Notes: generated by a model from the letters alone, not told the origin. A stretch of 64,000 bases of DNA from Cloeon dipterum (GCF_949628265.1 NC_088788.1:6944001-7008000), one strand, 5' to 3'; counted from the first letter of the stretch, positions 49,894-62,544 are shown. Program-made: numbers and translations.

Positions 49894-50950
49894 AGGTGTG
49901 GACCTTAGTTGGAGCGCCAAAGGCGCGACCAACCGCTAAAGGTGCGCCTCCGGCCGAAACCCGGCGAGCCCCGAGGGTTAAGCCCGCGAGCCCCTGAGAG
50001 CCCCGCGGCGCCCCCGCGACCGACCCGCGTCCCTATGCTCGCGGGTAAAAAAATCGCCGAATCGGCGCCGATCGGCGCCAAACTCGGATCGTCGACGGCC
50101 GGCGCCGCCGGAACGAGGGTCCGCGGGGCGAAACCGCCGCAGTCCCCATAGGGCAATTTTAAAAAAATACAAACTTTTGACCAATTTTTAGTGGTTTTTC
50201 GCCCCCACGGGGGTTGCGGGGGGTGATGGGAGGCGGAAAACGGGCGAATCCGACGCAGAATTTTGCGGCGAGTTCGGCGAACACCGGTTACGCCATCTAG
50301 CACGAACGGGGCCGGAGATATTAATTTTTAAAGGCGAAACATCGCGCGCCGTGACACTCTAAAATGGTGTTTTTTTGGGACTGGTGGGGGTTGTATTGGA
50401 CCGATCGCGGATTTTTCGGTGTCAAAAATTCAGCCGCGACGCCGCCGGTCCGCGGACACCGAGTTTTTCAAAATTTGACCATTTTTGAGTCCGCGGCGCC
50501 ATTTTGGCCGAAAAAAGTCCAAATTTTCAAAAAGATTTTTCGCGCATACCCAGCTTCGACTCGGAAACGCCGCCCAGCCATCTGAGCTAGGTATCGACCA
50601 AAGTTTAATTTTTGGGAGTCAATTTCAAAATTAACTCATAAGTTTGATTTTTCAGGTAGTGGAAAAATCGGATTTTTTCGACATGTCGCGCCTTTCGGCC
50701 GCCGACGCAAAAATACGGGGACTAATACGGGGATAAATCAAAAATCGTATCGATTAAAAAGTTTCTAAATTTAATCTCCTATCTTTTGAGACTAATTGCG
50801 GCAAAATCAAAGCAAAATTCGAAAAAACCTATAGATAAAGACCGAAGGTCCGCGCGCGCGCCAAGCCGGGAGGCCCGGAGGGCCGGACGGCGGCCGCAAA
50901 GCGGCCGTCGGCGCGCGCAGCGCCAAGTGGCGACGAGCCACTTGTTAACA
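49894..50950 (-). mobile_element. GC-rich SINE-like island related to the Rpt2-intron element
   Basis: Very GC-rich block in AT-rich surroundings. It shares ordered motifs with 36415-37060: CCATAGGGCAATTTTAAAA, CCACGGGGG, GCAGAATTTT, AACACCGGTT and GGAGATATTAATTTTTAAAG. On - it starts with a tRNA-like box A (TAGCTCAGATGG, 50578-50589) and a box-B-like CCGAGTCGAAG shortly after. It ends with strong hairpins, including CAAGTGGC..GCCACTTG (50924-50944). Open frames on both strands (e.g. 132 residues on -) are composition artefacts. It lies in the junction between the two duplication units. Confidence 0.6.
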
Positions 50951-51245
50951 TAATATAATATGCCAAAAAATTCAAACCATTTCGTTGTGCATGAATTTTG
51001 ATTTATTAGTTCTGAAAAATTGAATAAGAGATAATTAATTGTTTCCGTCAGGCTGCGGTGGTAGAAATATATGAATTTGTAACTTACTCCTATCGCTGTT
51101 GGCATTTATTTCCATTTGTTTAGCACCTTTATCGTCGCTGATGGCACCTTTTGATTAGTTTTTTTTAAAAGAAATTTTTAAAAATTTTAGTTAATAATTT
51201 AAAATTATGTCTTATGCTGCTTGTTTTGTTTAAAAATTTGATGAT

Positions 51246-52468
51246 GATGACCCCGAGTTGATTGAACGATCTCTGGCCACGACCAACTTACTTGGTTTCT
51301 CTGAAGAACTCCTCTTTGATGCCCTTTTACCTAATGAAGTCGAACACCACCACAGGTAAAAACGTAAATAAATTCTGCGTGACCTTGGTACAAAATAAAT
51401 GCACGACGCTCCAAAATTTGAAAAAAGCAGTACACCATTTTCCTCTTGTTTTGCATGTACAATTTGTTTTGGTTAAGGGTAAATTCTATAACATACAATA
51501 CGGTTAGTCAATATTTTATTTATCTTAAATTTTTTTAGCTGAGTTTGCTTTTGTTGTTATTTACTTTGAAGAGCTCTCCAGGTTGAAAAAAAGCTGGCTC
51601 TCACGCAACTATTCAAATAAATTCCAATTTCAAATTAAATTTATTGCTGCAGTGTGACAATGAGTTACTTTTTAATAAAAAATTATAAACTTTGAATCCG
51701 AAGCTACAAATTACAAAAAACTATAACTGTGTTCATTTTATAATAAATTTTGGTTGCAGTACATTTCAATAACCCTGTTAAAAAAGTCCAATATCAAATT
51801 ATTTGTTGAGACGCGCAAAAATCGATGGTTATCACTTTGCAAGCAATTATTTTTCAACATCAACCAAAAAAACTTTAATTTTGTACAAAAGCCGAAAATA
51901 GCAAATTAAAAGTTCACATTTTCATAACACACTAAGCGGTTTCATAAAATAGTGCTAACCTTTTTTATATACTCACCTCTTGCACCCAAATAATGACCCC
52001 TCCCGGCATCAATGGTTCAATTAAGGGGCCTGTAAAACTCTTGAAAATAGGTTTTTTGTTCATTTTCTCTAATCCATTTTTTTATTTTGCATTGATAACG
52101 TCCGTTCAGGTTAATTTAGGCACATTTATTATTTCTTATTTTATCAATAAAATCGAATTTTTAGTGCTGAGGAGTTGATGAAGGCGTTGAGTAGTGCCGA
52201 GGGCCAGGCGGCGGCGATGCGTTCAATGTTGACAAACTCGCGGGCTCGCGGCGCCGGCGGCTGGCTGGGCGGAATGTGCGACGCGATGCCTTGGCTCTCG
52301 TGGCTGATGCGCTGCGCCGGCTCCGACGAGCAGATGGGCCTCAAGAACCGCGAGGACCCGGCGCCTGAGCCTAGCACCCTGGTCATCGAGAAGTATGTCT
52401 ATGCCAGGTGCGACCCTGGCGACGGAGACTACGACGACAGCAACAGCAAGGCCGTCGAGCCGGCGTGA
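51246..52468 (+). pseudogene. Truncated copy of the secreted-protein gene
   Basis: Keeps most of exon 2 (about 51246-51355, donor GTAAAA intact) and all of exon 3 (52165-52468). It lacks the TATA box, the signal-peptide exon and the exon 2 acceptor. The reading frame upstream of exon 2 meets TAA within about ten bases and no in-frame ATG is available. Exon 3 has an in-frame 12-base deletion (EAAR lost) and ends VEPA, yet stays open. This suggests the truncation is recent or that a different upstream exon is used. Confidence 0.8.
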
Positions 52469-52599
52469 AACAAAAAAATAAATTTTGGATTTATAATCCA
52501 GGATGATGTTCAGCTGAGTTATTTTTCTTTTACAAAATTAAAGCTTGAGTTTGATTTGTTTATTTTCAAAGTGATATATTTTTTAAAATTTTTATTTGA

Positions 52600-53023
52600 C
52601 CAGTTGCATAAACCCTTAGTTATTAAAGCCGCCAACAGATGGCGCAACCAGACTTTTTAAAAAATTTTGTTTTAAGCGGTTTTAAGGCATTTCCGCTGCA
52701 ATTTCAGACTCAATCTAGCTATTTTGCTTTTTTTAATTAATTTTCTTTTTTTTTTTTGACGTTCTGAAAACCAAAATCGGTTCAGCCATTCGCCGTAGAA
52801 ACGTTAAAAAAGATTTTTTTATTTCAAAAAATAGTTTTTCACGATTCTACGGCGATTGGCTGAACCGATTTTGGTTTTCAGCACGTCAAAAAATAGCAAA
52901 TTAATTGAAGAATGCACGGTAGCTAGATTGAGTCTGAAATCGCAGCGGAAGTGCTTTAAAAGCGAAAGTCTACGGTGGCGCCATCTGTTGGCGGCTTCAA
53001 ACACTTAGGGTTTATGCAACTGG
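52600..53023. mobile_element. Full-length foldback (hairpin) element
   Basis: The ends CCAGTTGCATAAACCC and GGGTTTATGCAACTGG are inverse. The pairing continues through the whole element: GCCGCCAACAGATGGCGC, TTTCAGACTCAATCTAGCT and AAAACCAAAATCGGTTCAGCC each recur inverted, leaving only a short central loop. It is absent from the matching place in unit 1 (~40955). The flanks share at most TGA. It would form a hairpin RNA with ~200-base arms if transcribed. Confidence 0.85.
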
Positions 53024-53664
53024 TGAATTAATAATTTAAAATATGGTGAGTCCTATGCTTGTTTTGTTTGAGTAATTAAATAAACTAGGGTTTTCACGTT
53101 ATTTATTTGCTTTTCGTAGACCTGATTTTTTCTCTGTGTTATAACATTCAATTTTTAAGTTTTACTTTTATCATGAGTCATGAGACAATTCCAGCGAATT
53201 ATCAAATGATTTCCGAGAGTTAAGACTAATTTTTTAATTTAAATTCATTCTGACCGAGAAATGTAACTATCACAGAAACAACTTTGGATCATGAGTTTTA
53301 CGAATTTTAATGTCGTTTAAATTTAAATTTTAGCCTCAAAACAGAATTTTAGCTTTAAAAATATAAAATTTATGGATTCATTGAGGAATTTCAGATAAAA
53401 AATTATCTAATCGCATTCATCAGATTTTTCTATTTTTCTTGAAAGCAGCTGGAAACTTAAATATAGTTGTTGGTGATATGGTTGATTGGTGTTTGTCCAC
53501 GTGAAATGAAAATTGCATGATTAGAATTACAATATATGCTATTTACAAGTTTTATTAACAACATTGGAAAATTAAAGCTCGCGGCACGGTCAAACTCCAC
53601 ACATCAAATTAACTGTACAATAATCAACACACTTTATTTAATATTCGCCTCGCTCCAGCAGAAA

Positions 53665-56044
53665 CTACTTTCGGCGCTTGAATGCATCAAGGAAATCGAA
53701 AATGGTTTCATCTTTTAATTCCTTGCAAACATCAGCGTTCATACACTCGCAGAAACTTGGGTCTGGTGTCATATCTTCTATTTGTACTCCTTCCTCGATA
53801 TTGTTCCAGGAGACACACCCATAGCACATACAAAGACAGACATTGGACAGCTTTGGGATAAAGGCCATAGAGTTTTTGATCAGTTTGCTTATGGCCAAGA
53901 AGAAGTCAGTGAATTCCGCATCGTCGTTGTCGCGGAGTGGGACATAGGGTCTGCTGCCTACGAACTTGAACGTGACCAGCTTGCGAAGAATTTGTCCATT
54001 CGAGATGAGTCCGGAAACTTTTTCGAAGTCCCTGTGGTTGAAACTGTTTCCAAACATCTCCAGTGTCTCCAGATCTGGGGCTGCCAAAATATTGGAGATA
54101 TGGGCTTTCTTCGACCTGAGGAGAAAAAAACAAATTTTTAAAACTCAAATTCGGACACTTTTTATCAGATAACTTACTCGTCAGAGTCGTTTGGTTTCCA
54201 GTAAAGCTGCTTCAATTTTGCAAACTTAGAAATGATATTGGTGTCATCACCCACAATCACATTTTGCAGCTTCAGAACTTCCAAATTAGGGCAGAGTTTG
54301 AATATTTGGCGGAATAGTACACCTTCCATCTCAGAGAGAACCAAAGTTCGCAGATTTGCGCCGTATCGAGCCAAGAAAGGTTCTAATGCTGATGACGAAG
54401 AGTGGCAGATCTGGAGGCTTTCAATTTTTGTAAACTGGAGCAAGTTACGCCAATCTCTCTCCTCATTCATCTCATCGACCTGAAATAAAAAAAGGTGAGG
54501 AATGGTTATAATTACAAAAAAATAAAATATAATTGATTGCTTTTCCAAGTGTCAATAAATTAAAATTTAAGCGTGGAAAAATAATTACCCGTAAGTTGGT
54601 TACTGAAGGAAACATAAGGTGCATGCCTTCCACTCCCAGAGCAGTTGTCAGGTGCTGCAGTCTAGGCCTGACTGTGTCTCCAATCTGGAATGTCACTGTT
54701 GACTCTTCTCCTGCTGTGTGATCGGCCATTTGTTGGAAAACTTTAAGGTTAGGCAGTCTGTCAATGCACAGGGTTTTAAACAAGGTTTGGCTGCTGTCGT
54801 TTGAAGCCACAAACACATTGTTTTCTTTAAAAAGTAGCACTCGTAAGTTGGAGAGGCACTGAACAAGATGCTCTTCATTGAAGAGGTCATTCAGTGAAAT
54901 CGCAATCTCCTCAACTTGGACGTGTTGTAGGCTTGGCATTTTTACTCTGCACAGAAACATCAGGTCCTTCAGTCGAATGCTGCATCCCAGCATTTCCAAT
55001 TTCTTCACATTTTTCAAATCTCGCATCAACAGGGACGAGGTATCAAAGAGACACTTTCTAGGTGTAATTCGTTTGAGGTCCATCCTTATTGACTCGACTT
55101 CGGGAGATTTTGATTCGATAATTTCCATGACCTAAAATTTAAAGACATGAGTAAGAAAGTTTCTATGAATATAATCTTTATGTGCTACCTTGCTGAACAT
55201 GCGTTTTCGTGTCCCGCTGTCGGTGGGACAGTAGCTCATCAGCGCCAGCAGGTCAATTTTCTTCGCTGGTAACAAACTCTCAAAGGCCTCGTAGCGTCGA
55301 TCGAATTCGTCGATGCTTTGCTGACCAGGGAGACACATCTGGCTTTCCAACCCTCTCATCAGGTGTTCTCGCAGCCTGGTCGCTATAGTAAAATAAATTT
55401 AAATTTACTTGCTTGCAGTTTTTAACAATATATAGTGATTATAGTGAACTAGAGTTGAAATAATTATTCAAATTTAGTTTTCAACCCCGCTTTATATATC
55501 CTCACTCATGTTCAATAAAATGTCAATTAATGATGAGGCAGAATAAATAAATAATTTATATCTCGATTTACACAGATTGCAAAAATGTAAATTATAACAA
55601 ACAGATCAGGCAAACTTTTTTGCCTGATAAATAACTTTTTTGTTATTTACAAAAACGGAAAAAAATATTCCTCCTTTGAACAAATAGGTTTTAGTACCAT
55701 TTGGCTGTTTTCAACCAAAATATTAACAATAAATCTTGGTTTATTTTCTCCAAATTAATTTGTTTTAAATAAGAGAATGCAAGGCAAAAAATAAACAATA
55801 TTTTTTGTCTCTGGCTTTAGCAGAACACTACTAGAAATTTGAAGAGAAATAGAAATCATGTTTTATTTATAAACTCACGCAAGGACACGAGCCGAGCGGC
55901 CTCGATGCTGCCGTCGAGAACGTAGTTCAGGACCGCTTTGGAGGCAACATCCAGTAAGCTGGTTTGCTCCATCTGTACATTGGCCAGTCTCCCTCTAGCG
56001 ATTTCCAGCTTCCTTCTGTCCATCAATACGTCCATGATGTCCAT
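53665..56044 (-). CDS. LRR-like family protein, copy G (recent duplicate of F)
   Basis: On -, predicted join 56044-55879, 55382-55189, 55131-54589, 54479-54178, 54115-53665, 551 residues. It is nearly identical to copy F, with all splice sites, phases and stop conserved. Visible changes include loss of one codon at the exon 4 end (SADE to SDE), P/T in FPKIESL versus FTKIESL, I/L in SSAIEPF versus SSALEPF, and T/S in GTRPYVP versus GSRPYVP. Upstream of the ATG, F reads GCTCGATATGG and G reads GCTCTATATGG, outside the coding region. Both copies look functional. The scarcity of changes points to a recent duplication or ongoing gene conversion. Confidence 0.8.
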
Positions 56045-56273
56045 ATAGAGCAAACAGTCTGAAAAAAATCAAGATATGTTTTTATAATTTTTTAGTATTT
56101 TATTCGGGAGGTATCAAATAATCAAGTGAGTAGTCAAAAAATTTCGAAAATAAATCCCACTTGCATCTTGCATATTACAAGTTTCAGAGTGAATAAAATG
56201 GCGGGCTTTGTTTGTGCCAGAATGTGCCTGAAAACTGATAATTTGAAATCCTTTTGCTTGGATTTGTGAATGG

Positions 56274-57829
56274 GTGGTTAAAACGCGTAGCCTTCTGAAT
56301 CAGATAATATTTCCATTATTTTGTATAATAAATATAGAAAACTTTTATCAATTTGAGCCACCCCAAGGGTAGTTTTTAAAATTTAAAATAATAATATAGA
56401 ACATAGATATCGCAGAGCCAGCCATCTTGTTTCGGTAAGATATGCCATACAGTCTGGACCACTCCGTACATGACTTCGATCAACGGTCGAAAAAAAACAA
56501 ATAATAATGTAAACTGCAGGGGAAAAATTGGCCTGTGCCTCTTTGGCCGTCAACCACTGCCCGGTTTTACTATTAAAAATGGGTCTCGGCCGGAAAAATT
56601 GTATTCCTCACACTAAACCAACCGCCTCCGCCGGCCGAAAGTCCGGCAGATTCAGACCTGAGCGCGAGACCTAAATACCGAATAATTTCCAATATATATC
56701 CACTTAGAATGAAAAATTGAACATTTTAAGCTTAAAAGACTTACTGTAACTGAAGGAAGAGGGTTGAAAAAGTCAACGTTTTGTAAGCTGTTAATGCAGT
56801 TTGATGCTCGTGAGCAATATGCCAAACGCCAAGTGTGACCGTTAAAAGACGCGTCTTTTCCCTGTTTTTGTGTGAGGGGGGAGGGTGTTTTCGTCCCCTT
56901 AACACAACCACATACCTTTCCGGTCAGGAGAGACCTCTGAGGGAAAATGCGGCAAGTGTTTGTAAGCGGCAATCTTTCAAATTTATATATTACATGTTTT
57001 TTCTTGAGAAATTGTCATGTTGATATCGCGGTAAATTCCGCTCGACAATGTTCTCCTAGGCCAATTGCGAGAATTTGGCCAATTCTTTTTTCCGACCATG
57101 CCATCTTGCGCCAATAATCTATCAATTTTGGTGGTTAAAATAACGCGTAGCCTTCTGAATTAGATAATATTTCCATTATTTTGTATAATAAAAATATAGA
57201 AAACTTTCATCAATTTGAGCCACCCCAAGGTTAGTTCTAAAATTTAAAATAGTTATATAGACATCGCAGAGACTAGCTGCCATTTTGTTTCGGTAGCCAC
57301 CATAACCTTCGACCACGACGCGTCTTCCAACAATGGTCAGAAAAAATAAATAAAAAATAAATAATAATATAAACTGCAGGGGACTGCCCCTCTGGCCGTC
57401 AACCACTGTCCAGTTTTACTATTAAAAATGAGTCTCTGCTGGAAAAATAATCCTTACACTAAACCAACCGCCTCCGCCGGCCGAAAATTCGGTGGATTCA
57501 GAATTCAGCAGTGTTCGGCCGTCTCAAATTTTGGCGCGCGAGACCTCTAAATACATAGTTATTCACAAAATATGCACTTACAATGAAAAATTGAACCATT
57601 TAAGCTTAAAAGACTTACGATTTAGCTGTAGGAGAAAGTTGAAAAAGTGGACGTTTTATGCAGGCTTTTAACGCAGTGTGGTGTGTGTGATGCTCGCGAG
57701 CAATGCCAAACGCCAACTGACCGTTAAAAGACGCGTCTTTTTCCCTGTTTATGTGTGAGAGGGAGAGGTGCTTTTGTTCCCTTATAACACAGCCACATAT
57801 TTATCTTTCCCTTCAGGGCGTCAGGATAG
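56274..57829. repeat. Internal tandem duplication in unit 2 spacer
   Basis: Unit 2 counterpart of 44165-45711, with repeats starting at 56274 and 57131. Same landmarks (GTGGTTAAAA, CCAACCGCCTCCGCCGG, AAAGACGCGTCTTT). No gene supported. Confidence 0.6.
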
Positions 57830-59045
57830 TTTTCAATCCACAAAATCAGGAGCAGAAGGATAATAATTGGAAGCATATCAAAATGCAAGCTTTTGAAATG
57901 ACACGACCAGCTTTTTAAATTAATTTTCTGGCGTTAAAATTCCTGAAATGCATAATTATTTCACAAGCCTGATGGATATTTTTTTATCTTATCTAATTTT
58001 TGGTCAACTAATACAAATTTTCTTGCCTTTAATCGGACATATTGTTAGCTTTAAATTTCTAGATTATAAATTTGTCAATTTATTTTTTAACAAATATATT
58101 ATTTGGCTTCTAAATTGAATTTCTACGCTTATGAACATAACTTCTTTTCCTATATGTTGAACTCATATTTCAATTCGAATTTGCTTTCTTTGCAAATCAG
58201 ATTTAAATTTTTACCTTCTCAATCCTGATTTTAGCCTTGAGTTAACTATTTTTCCTTTAAAAACTTTGGTTTTTGGAAATAGAGTCTAAAATTTCATCCC
58301 TAAAAATTGTCCTTTTTTGTCTGAAAATATTTTTAATTTATTTCTTTTACGGATCCTAAAAATGAGTGTGGTTTTCTGAATAATAGTTTCCAACTTGAAG
58401 AGTACGCAATTTGAATTATTGCAAATGGATTGATGTGCTGCTCAATGTCGCAACTCTCCTCTTTATGATGCACTCTAGGGGTTTGAGGGCAACCAACCTG
58501 ATGACCCCGATTTGACTGAAGCCTCAAGAGGAGAAGAATGAGGTGAAAATATTGCTGTTTATGTGATGGAATATGTAAAAAAATAGGTGTTTTAAGACGG
58601 GAATATTTATTCCGATGGATTTGAAACACATTTTCAAATTGTAAAGGTAAAATTCCTGATTTTTTTTCTAGGTTTGAAATTTTTGGAAGAAGCTCTAGTT
58701 CCATATTGTTTTAAGTAGGCACGAGGAAACTTAAATAATCGCAGTGCATTTTAGGGGAATTTTTAAAAAAAATACTAGTTTTTCAAGTTATCAGTCTAGG
58801 AATTTAAGTTTCTCTTTATAATATCTCCACCATTTTCATGACCAGTATTAATTAAATTGATTCAGCACTTTGAATGTCAAATTTTGTATATTAACGTTTG
58901 AAATATAAATGTAGACTTGAGAAAAAATTATTTTCAAGTCTAAATTACGACTCACTGATTTATTTTCTATTTTTTGAACTTAATAATAATTTGTTTATTC
59001 CAACAAAACTTTATAACTTCATGCAAACTCAGTCTATGAAGACAA
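57830..59045 (+). repeat. Rearranged secreted-gene/Rpt2 block, unit 2 copy
   Basis: Same junction as 45712-46925: secreted-gene intron 1 and exon 2 start, GATGACCCCGATTTGACT, then GAAGCCTCAAGAGGAGAAGA from Rpt2. The two copies match each other much better than either matches the parents. Confidence 0.75.
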
Positions 59046-59235
59046 AAGGCCCCGTTTCCGGTCAATTTCTGAATTTTCAAATTTCCGACGTTCACACTAT
59101 GACTATCACACACGTGTCTCACTCGTCGTTTCGAAATACGCAGGCGGCAGGCGACTGAAAAGAAGAGCGGTGCTACCTTCATTCTCGCTCGCATCTCCAA
59201 ACAATTATTGTCATAAATTTTCATTGACAGCTCTC

Positions 59236-59460
59236 CTGCTGCTTCATGCGATACAAAGAAATAGGGGGTGCAGGGAGTTGTCTAGCCAGCGTCCACTACA
59301 TTCTGTGACGACAAAAGGCAGCACGCTGCAGCTGCACGCAGACCCAGAACCATTCAGTAAAATTCGTCTCTTCTCAATTAATAGCAAAGTCGTGTGCACA
59401 TAAGAAAAAGTAAATCAAAACTAAATGACAAAAATTATTAATAATTTGTGTCGGCTTGGC
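59236..59460. other. Unit 2-specific ~225-base segment
   Basis: Present between GACAGCTCTC and CGCAGTAACCGACGAG; unit 1 joins these two flanks directly (~47115-47120). No terminal repeats or flanking duplication were seen, so it may be ancestral sequence deleted from unit 1 rather than an insertion. Confidence 0.6.
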
Positions 59461-59617
59461 GCAGTAACCGACGAGTTGCACAAAAATCCAATGTGAATGA
59501 ATAAAATCCTTAATATATTGTCATGCTGATGACTTGCGCCGTTTGTTGAAACAAAAATCCTTTTAGTAATTATCAATTGATCCTATTTTTTAGCATTAAT
59601 GAAATTTTTTTAGAGGA

Positions 59618-60038
59618 GGAATGATACTGCAAAAGCCTGGAAAATGCTTGTTGCTAATGCATAAACTCATCCCTTAGGATCCAGTTAATTGACCTAAGAA
59701 GTGCTTTAATTTTTTGAGAAAATTGGCTGGCTGGAAAGTTAGCGTGCTTTTCAAATGGCAATGGCTGTCTCCTTACTTGAAATCCGATTTAATTTCAAAA
59801 CCAAGAGTTTCCCCAATAAGTGGCATACACCGCTGGACAGATCTCGACGAGAGGAATCGGAATATGCCAAGAAAATATGTTCAAGCACTCGAAATTTTGG
59901 AGAAAATTGGCAAAATTTGAATTTTTATTGTAGGGAGGTACTTTTTTATTGCAAATTGTTGAACAAATTGTCAATCGATCAATTGTTTATGGTATCCAAC
60001 AATTCGAATAATTTTCAATTGTTGCCCAGTATCATTCC
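59618..60038 (+). mobile_element. GGAATGATACTGG MITE, unit 2 copy
   Basis: Orthologue of the element at 47280-47704, from GGAATGATACTGC to CCAGTATCATTCC. Immediately after it, CATTCCACTTTAAAGCG is the empty site for the second unit 1 MITE. Confidence 0.8.
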
Positions 60039-61190
60039 TCATTCCACTTTAAAGCGATACTTTGTGCATATATTCTTATTTTATATTTTTTTTATTTTCT
60101 CGTTTCTAATAAGATGATAAGTAAATTTGTTTATAAAATTTAAGTCGCGTTTGGGAATAGTTAAACCAAATTTCAAAGTTCCATGCGATTATTGCAAATA
60201 TTAATTGAAATATTGACCAAAATGAAAAATAACTAAGAAATCTCTGCGGAGAGAAAAAATTGACTTGTGTTTCTTCTTCGGTTCAGGCACGTTAATTTTT
60301 TGAAAGAGCGGCAGAGTTTCAATATTTTATATCTCAGATCCTACAGCGAATATTGAAACGATTTTTGGAAATTACATTTGAAACTATTATTCTGTTAATT
60401 ATAATGAATTTTTTTTCAAGTTATTTTTAAAGTGTTTAGAAATATTTTGCAAATTTTGACAACTAACGTCAACCAATTTTTAGTCAAACAAAGTCAAAAA
60501 AATATAAATATTATTTGGTAAACAAATCAGATTGCTTGAATTAACCAGATCGAAGATATTTAAATTTTAAAATTTGAAGATGTATGCTGCGCCGCTAAGC
60601 AAAATGCCATACGCGCCGTAAAAGTGGGCGTCTTTCCTCTGATTAAAATTGAGTTTATTTCAATAACTTGACTTATTAGACACTTGATTTTTCTTCAGGA
60701 ATATTTGCTAAAACCACTGTCACAGTTTCTTCAAAAAAATTAAATTTAACTTGTAATGTCTCTTTTAGCAAGGTGAATCTTACGGTGATTAATAAAATAC
60801 CTGTAGAAATTTTAAGGTGAAGATTCCTGTTGATTGCTAGACTCTCAGGTGAAATTAATGTTTAATTAGCAATTCCTCTGGTTTCCTTGACTAATCAAGA
60901 CAATTACCGACTAATAATTGAAGAATTAATTAAAGCAGATTTAGATGGTTAAGCAGGATCATGCAGTAAATAAAAGCTGAATGGATCGGTTTCAATACGT
61001 ATATTGATCAATCAAGAATCTCAATACTTGTGCATATGATTTTACAAATTAATGTTCTTTCCCGAATTCGCGCGTTTAAACTTCGTGTGTCTTTCACTTT
61101 GTGTCCTTTAGGCACTCCTTCGCGGCTTGGTTGTGTACTCACAGTTTTAATGACCTTTTTACGTGTGATAAGTTTGTTTGTCACTCACAG

Positions 61191-61418
61191 ATGAGTTCTC
61201 GCTGCCTGCTGCTAGTGCTGGCCTTGCAGGCGCTGTCTTCTGCTGGTGCAGAAATGTTCTTACAGTGTCCTTGTGGCTATTTAGTTGATGATCGTGGCTG
61301 TCTTACACCTTTCCTGTGTGGGAGCAGGAAAAGTAGTTCTGTCCATTTGGATTTGACGCAGACACAGGAAAACCCACTTGAAAACCTGTATCCAGAACTC
61401 AGTAACCACAGGTGCTGA
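61191..61418 (+). CDS. Small secreted Cys-rich peptide, antistasin-like signature
   Basis: 75 residues. MSSRCLLLVLALQALSSAGA is a clear signal peptide. The mature part starts near EMFLQ and contains CPCGYLVDDRGC....C, which resembles half of an antistasin-type domain (C-P-x-G-Y-x-x-D-x-x-G-C), a fold found in protease inhibitors. The tail NPLENLYPELSNHRC is not recognised. I chose the ATG at 61191 over the longer frame (from 61101) because it starts the signal peptide and directly follows a TCACAG acceptor-like site, so a 5'UTR intron is likely. Five Cys in the mature part is odd; a weak donor (CACAG|GTGCTG at ~61412) could lead to more exons. AATAAA lies near 61846, with no further domain before it. 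Confidence 0.55.
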   Translation: MSSRCLLLVLALQALSSAGAEMFLQCPCGYLVDDRGCLTPFLCGSRKSSSVHLDLTQTQENPLENLYPELSNHRC

Positions 61419-61859
61419 TCGGGCCTATTTGCTAAGTCCGTGGCCTCTGTTAGCACTTTCACTTCACTTGGACTGACTGAGAAGACAAGGATTTGACTTC
61501 TTAGTCAGGGGTGTCTCAAAAGACTGACGTTGCCTTCCTCGGACGAAGAGCTGCTCTCCTCACGTCCGAAAACATCTTAAATTTGGTTGGTGAAAGAAAT
61601 AGCCAATAGTGGATCTTGTCCTTCTTCTCGATGCACTCATTGGTAGACTCGCTAATTATGTGTCCTACTCTCTACCACCAAGCCCAGCGTCCTGTCACAC
61701 GGGTCACACTCCCTCACATGGTCATAAATCTACATTGCTGTAATTGTTGTTTCTACAAACAACCAGATGTACGTGTCGAATTTGGGTTCCTTGCAATTTA
61801 CATGTGGACAATGTCCTTTTTTATGATGGAACAATGTGTATGGATAAAATAAACCCTGC

Positions 61860-62544
61860 TGATCTTAATACAATAGACCTTTCTTAAGGGATGCTTCCGA
61901 GAAACTGTCGTTTTGGCCTTGTACCACGGTTTCACATTTACAAAAGAAATTATCTTCTTCCGGCTACATTGTTGTGTTATTTTATCGACATCTGGTCACC
62001 ACGTTTGCTCATTAATCATTGCACAAGTATTGAGTTTGGTATCTAATTATTGCCTTCTTATCAATTTAATTACCTATCCATTCTATTATTAATTGCGAAA
62101 ATTTATTTTATAATATGCTGAAATAGCATAGAGATATTACATGCCACCCAAAATTAGAATAGGATTGAAAAACAATTTTAATCTAATTTTCCTTTCATCA
62201 TAGGATATATCTAATTTTCGCTTAGATCTAAAGTGTGGCATTTTTCAACTAACAATCCTAACTTTTAGCTGGTATCTGCTTTTAAATTAATAGATATAAT
62301 CTCTTCTTATTTTACTGTTTCCTAGAGCGATTCAATTTCATCAATTTAATTTTACTATTAACATTTCTGATGTTAAATGGTAATCTGTATGTTCCCAACA
62401 AAATTAATATTAGTTCATCATTCATCGTGCAACACATTATAAAATGTTTTTTTTCGAACTGCGCCGATGCACAATTCACAAGTTGCAAAATTTCTTTTGC
62501 AAGCTATGCCGAAACATAACTCACAATTCCATTTTTTTTTCTTG
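61860..62544. other. AT-rich spacer before the satellite
   Basis: No open frame of interest and no recognisable repeat. It follows the AATAAA near 61846 that probably ends the small peptide gene. Confidence 0.5.

Larger units (their letters stand above)
51023..60768. repeat. Segmental duplication, unit 2
   Basis: Copy of 38274-48858. Differences from unit 1 are loss of ~820 bases with the secreted-gene promoter, exon 1 and intron 1 (between 51146 and 51241), collapse of the minisatellite, gain of a 424-bp foldback element, loss or absence of ~205 bases at 43885-44090, an extra ~225 bases at 59236-59460, and absence of the second MITE. Confidence 0.85.

Noticed and set aside
49905..50303. Long frames on both strands in the GC-rich island
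   Set aside because: GC-rich sequence is stop-poor by composition, and the island aligns with a non-coding SINE-like repeat in the Rpt2 intron.
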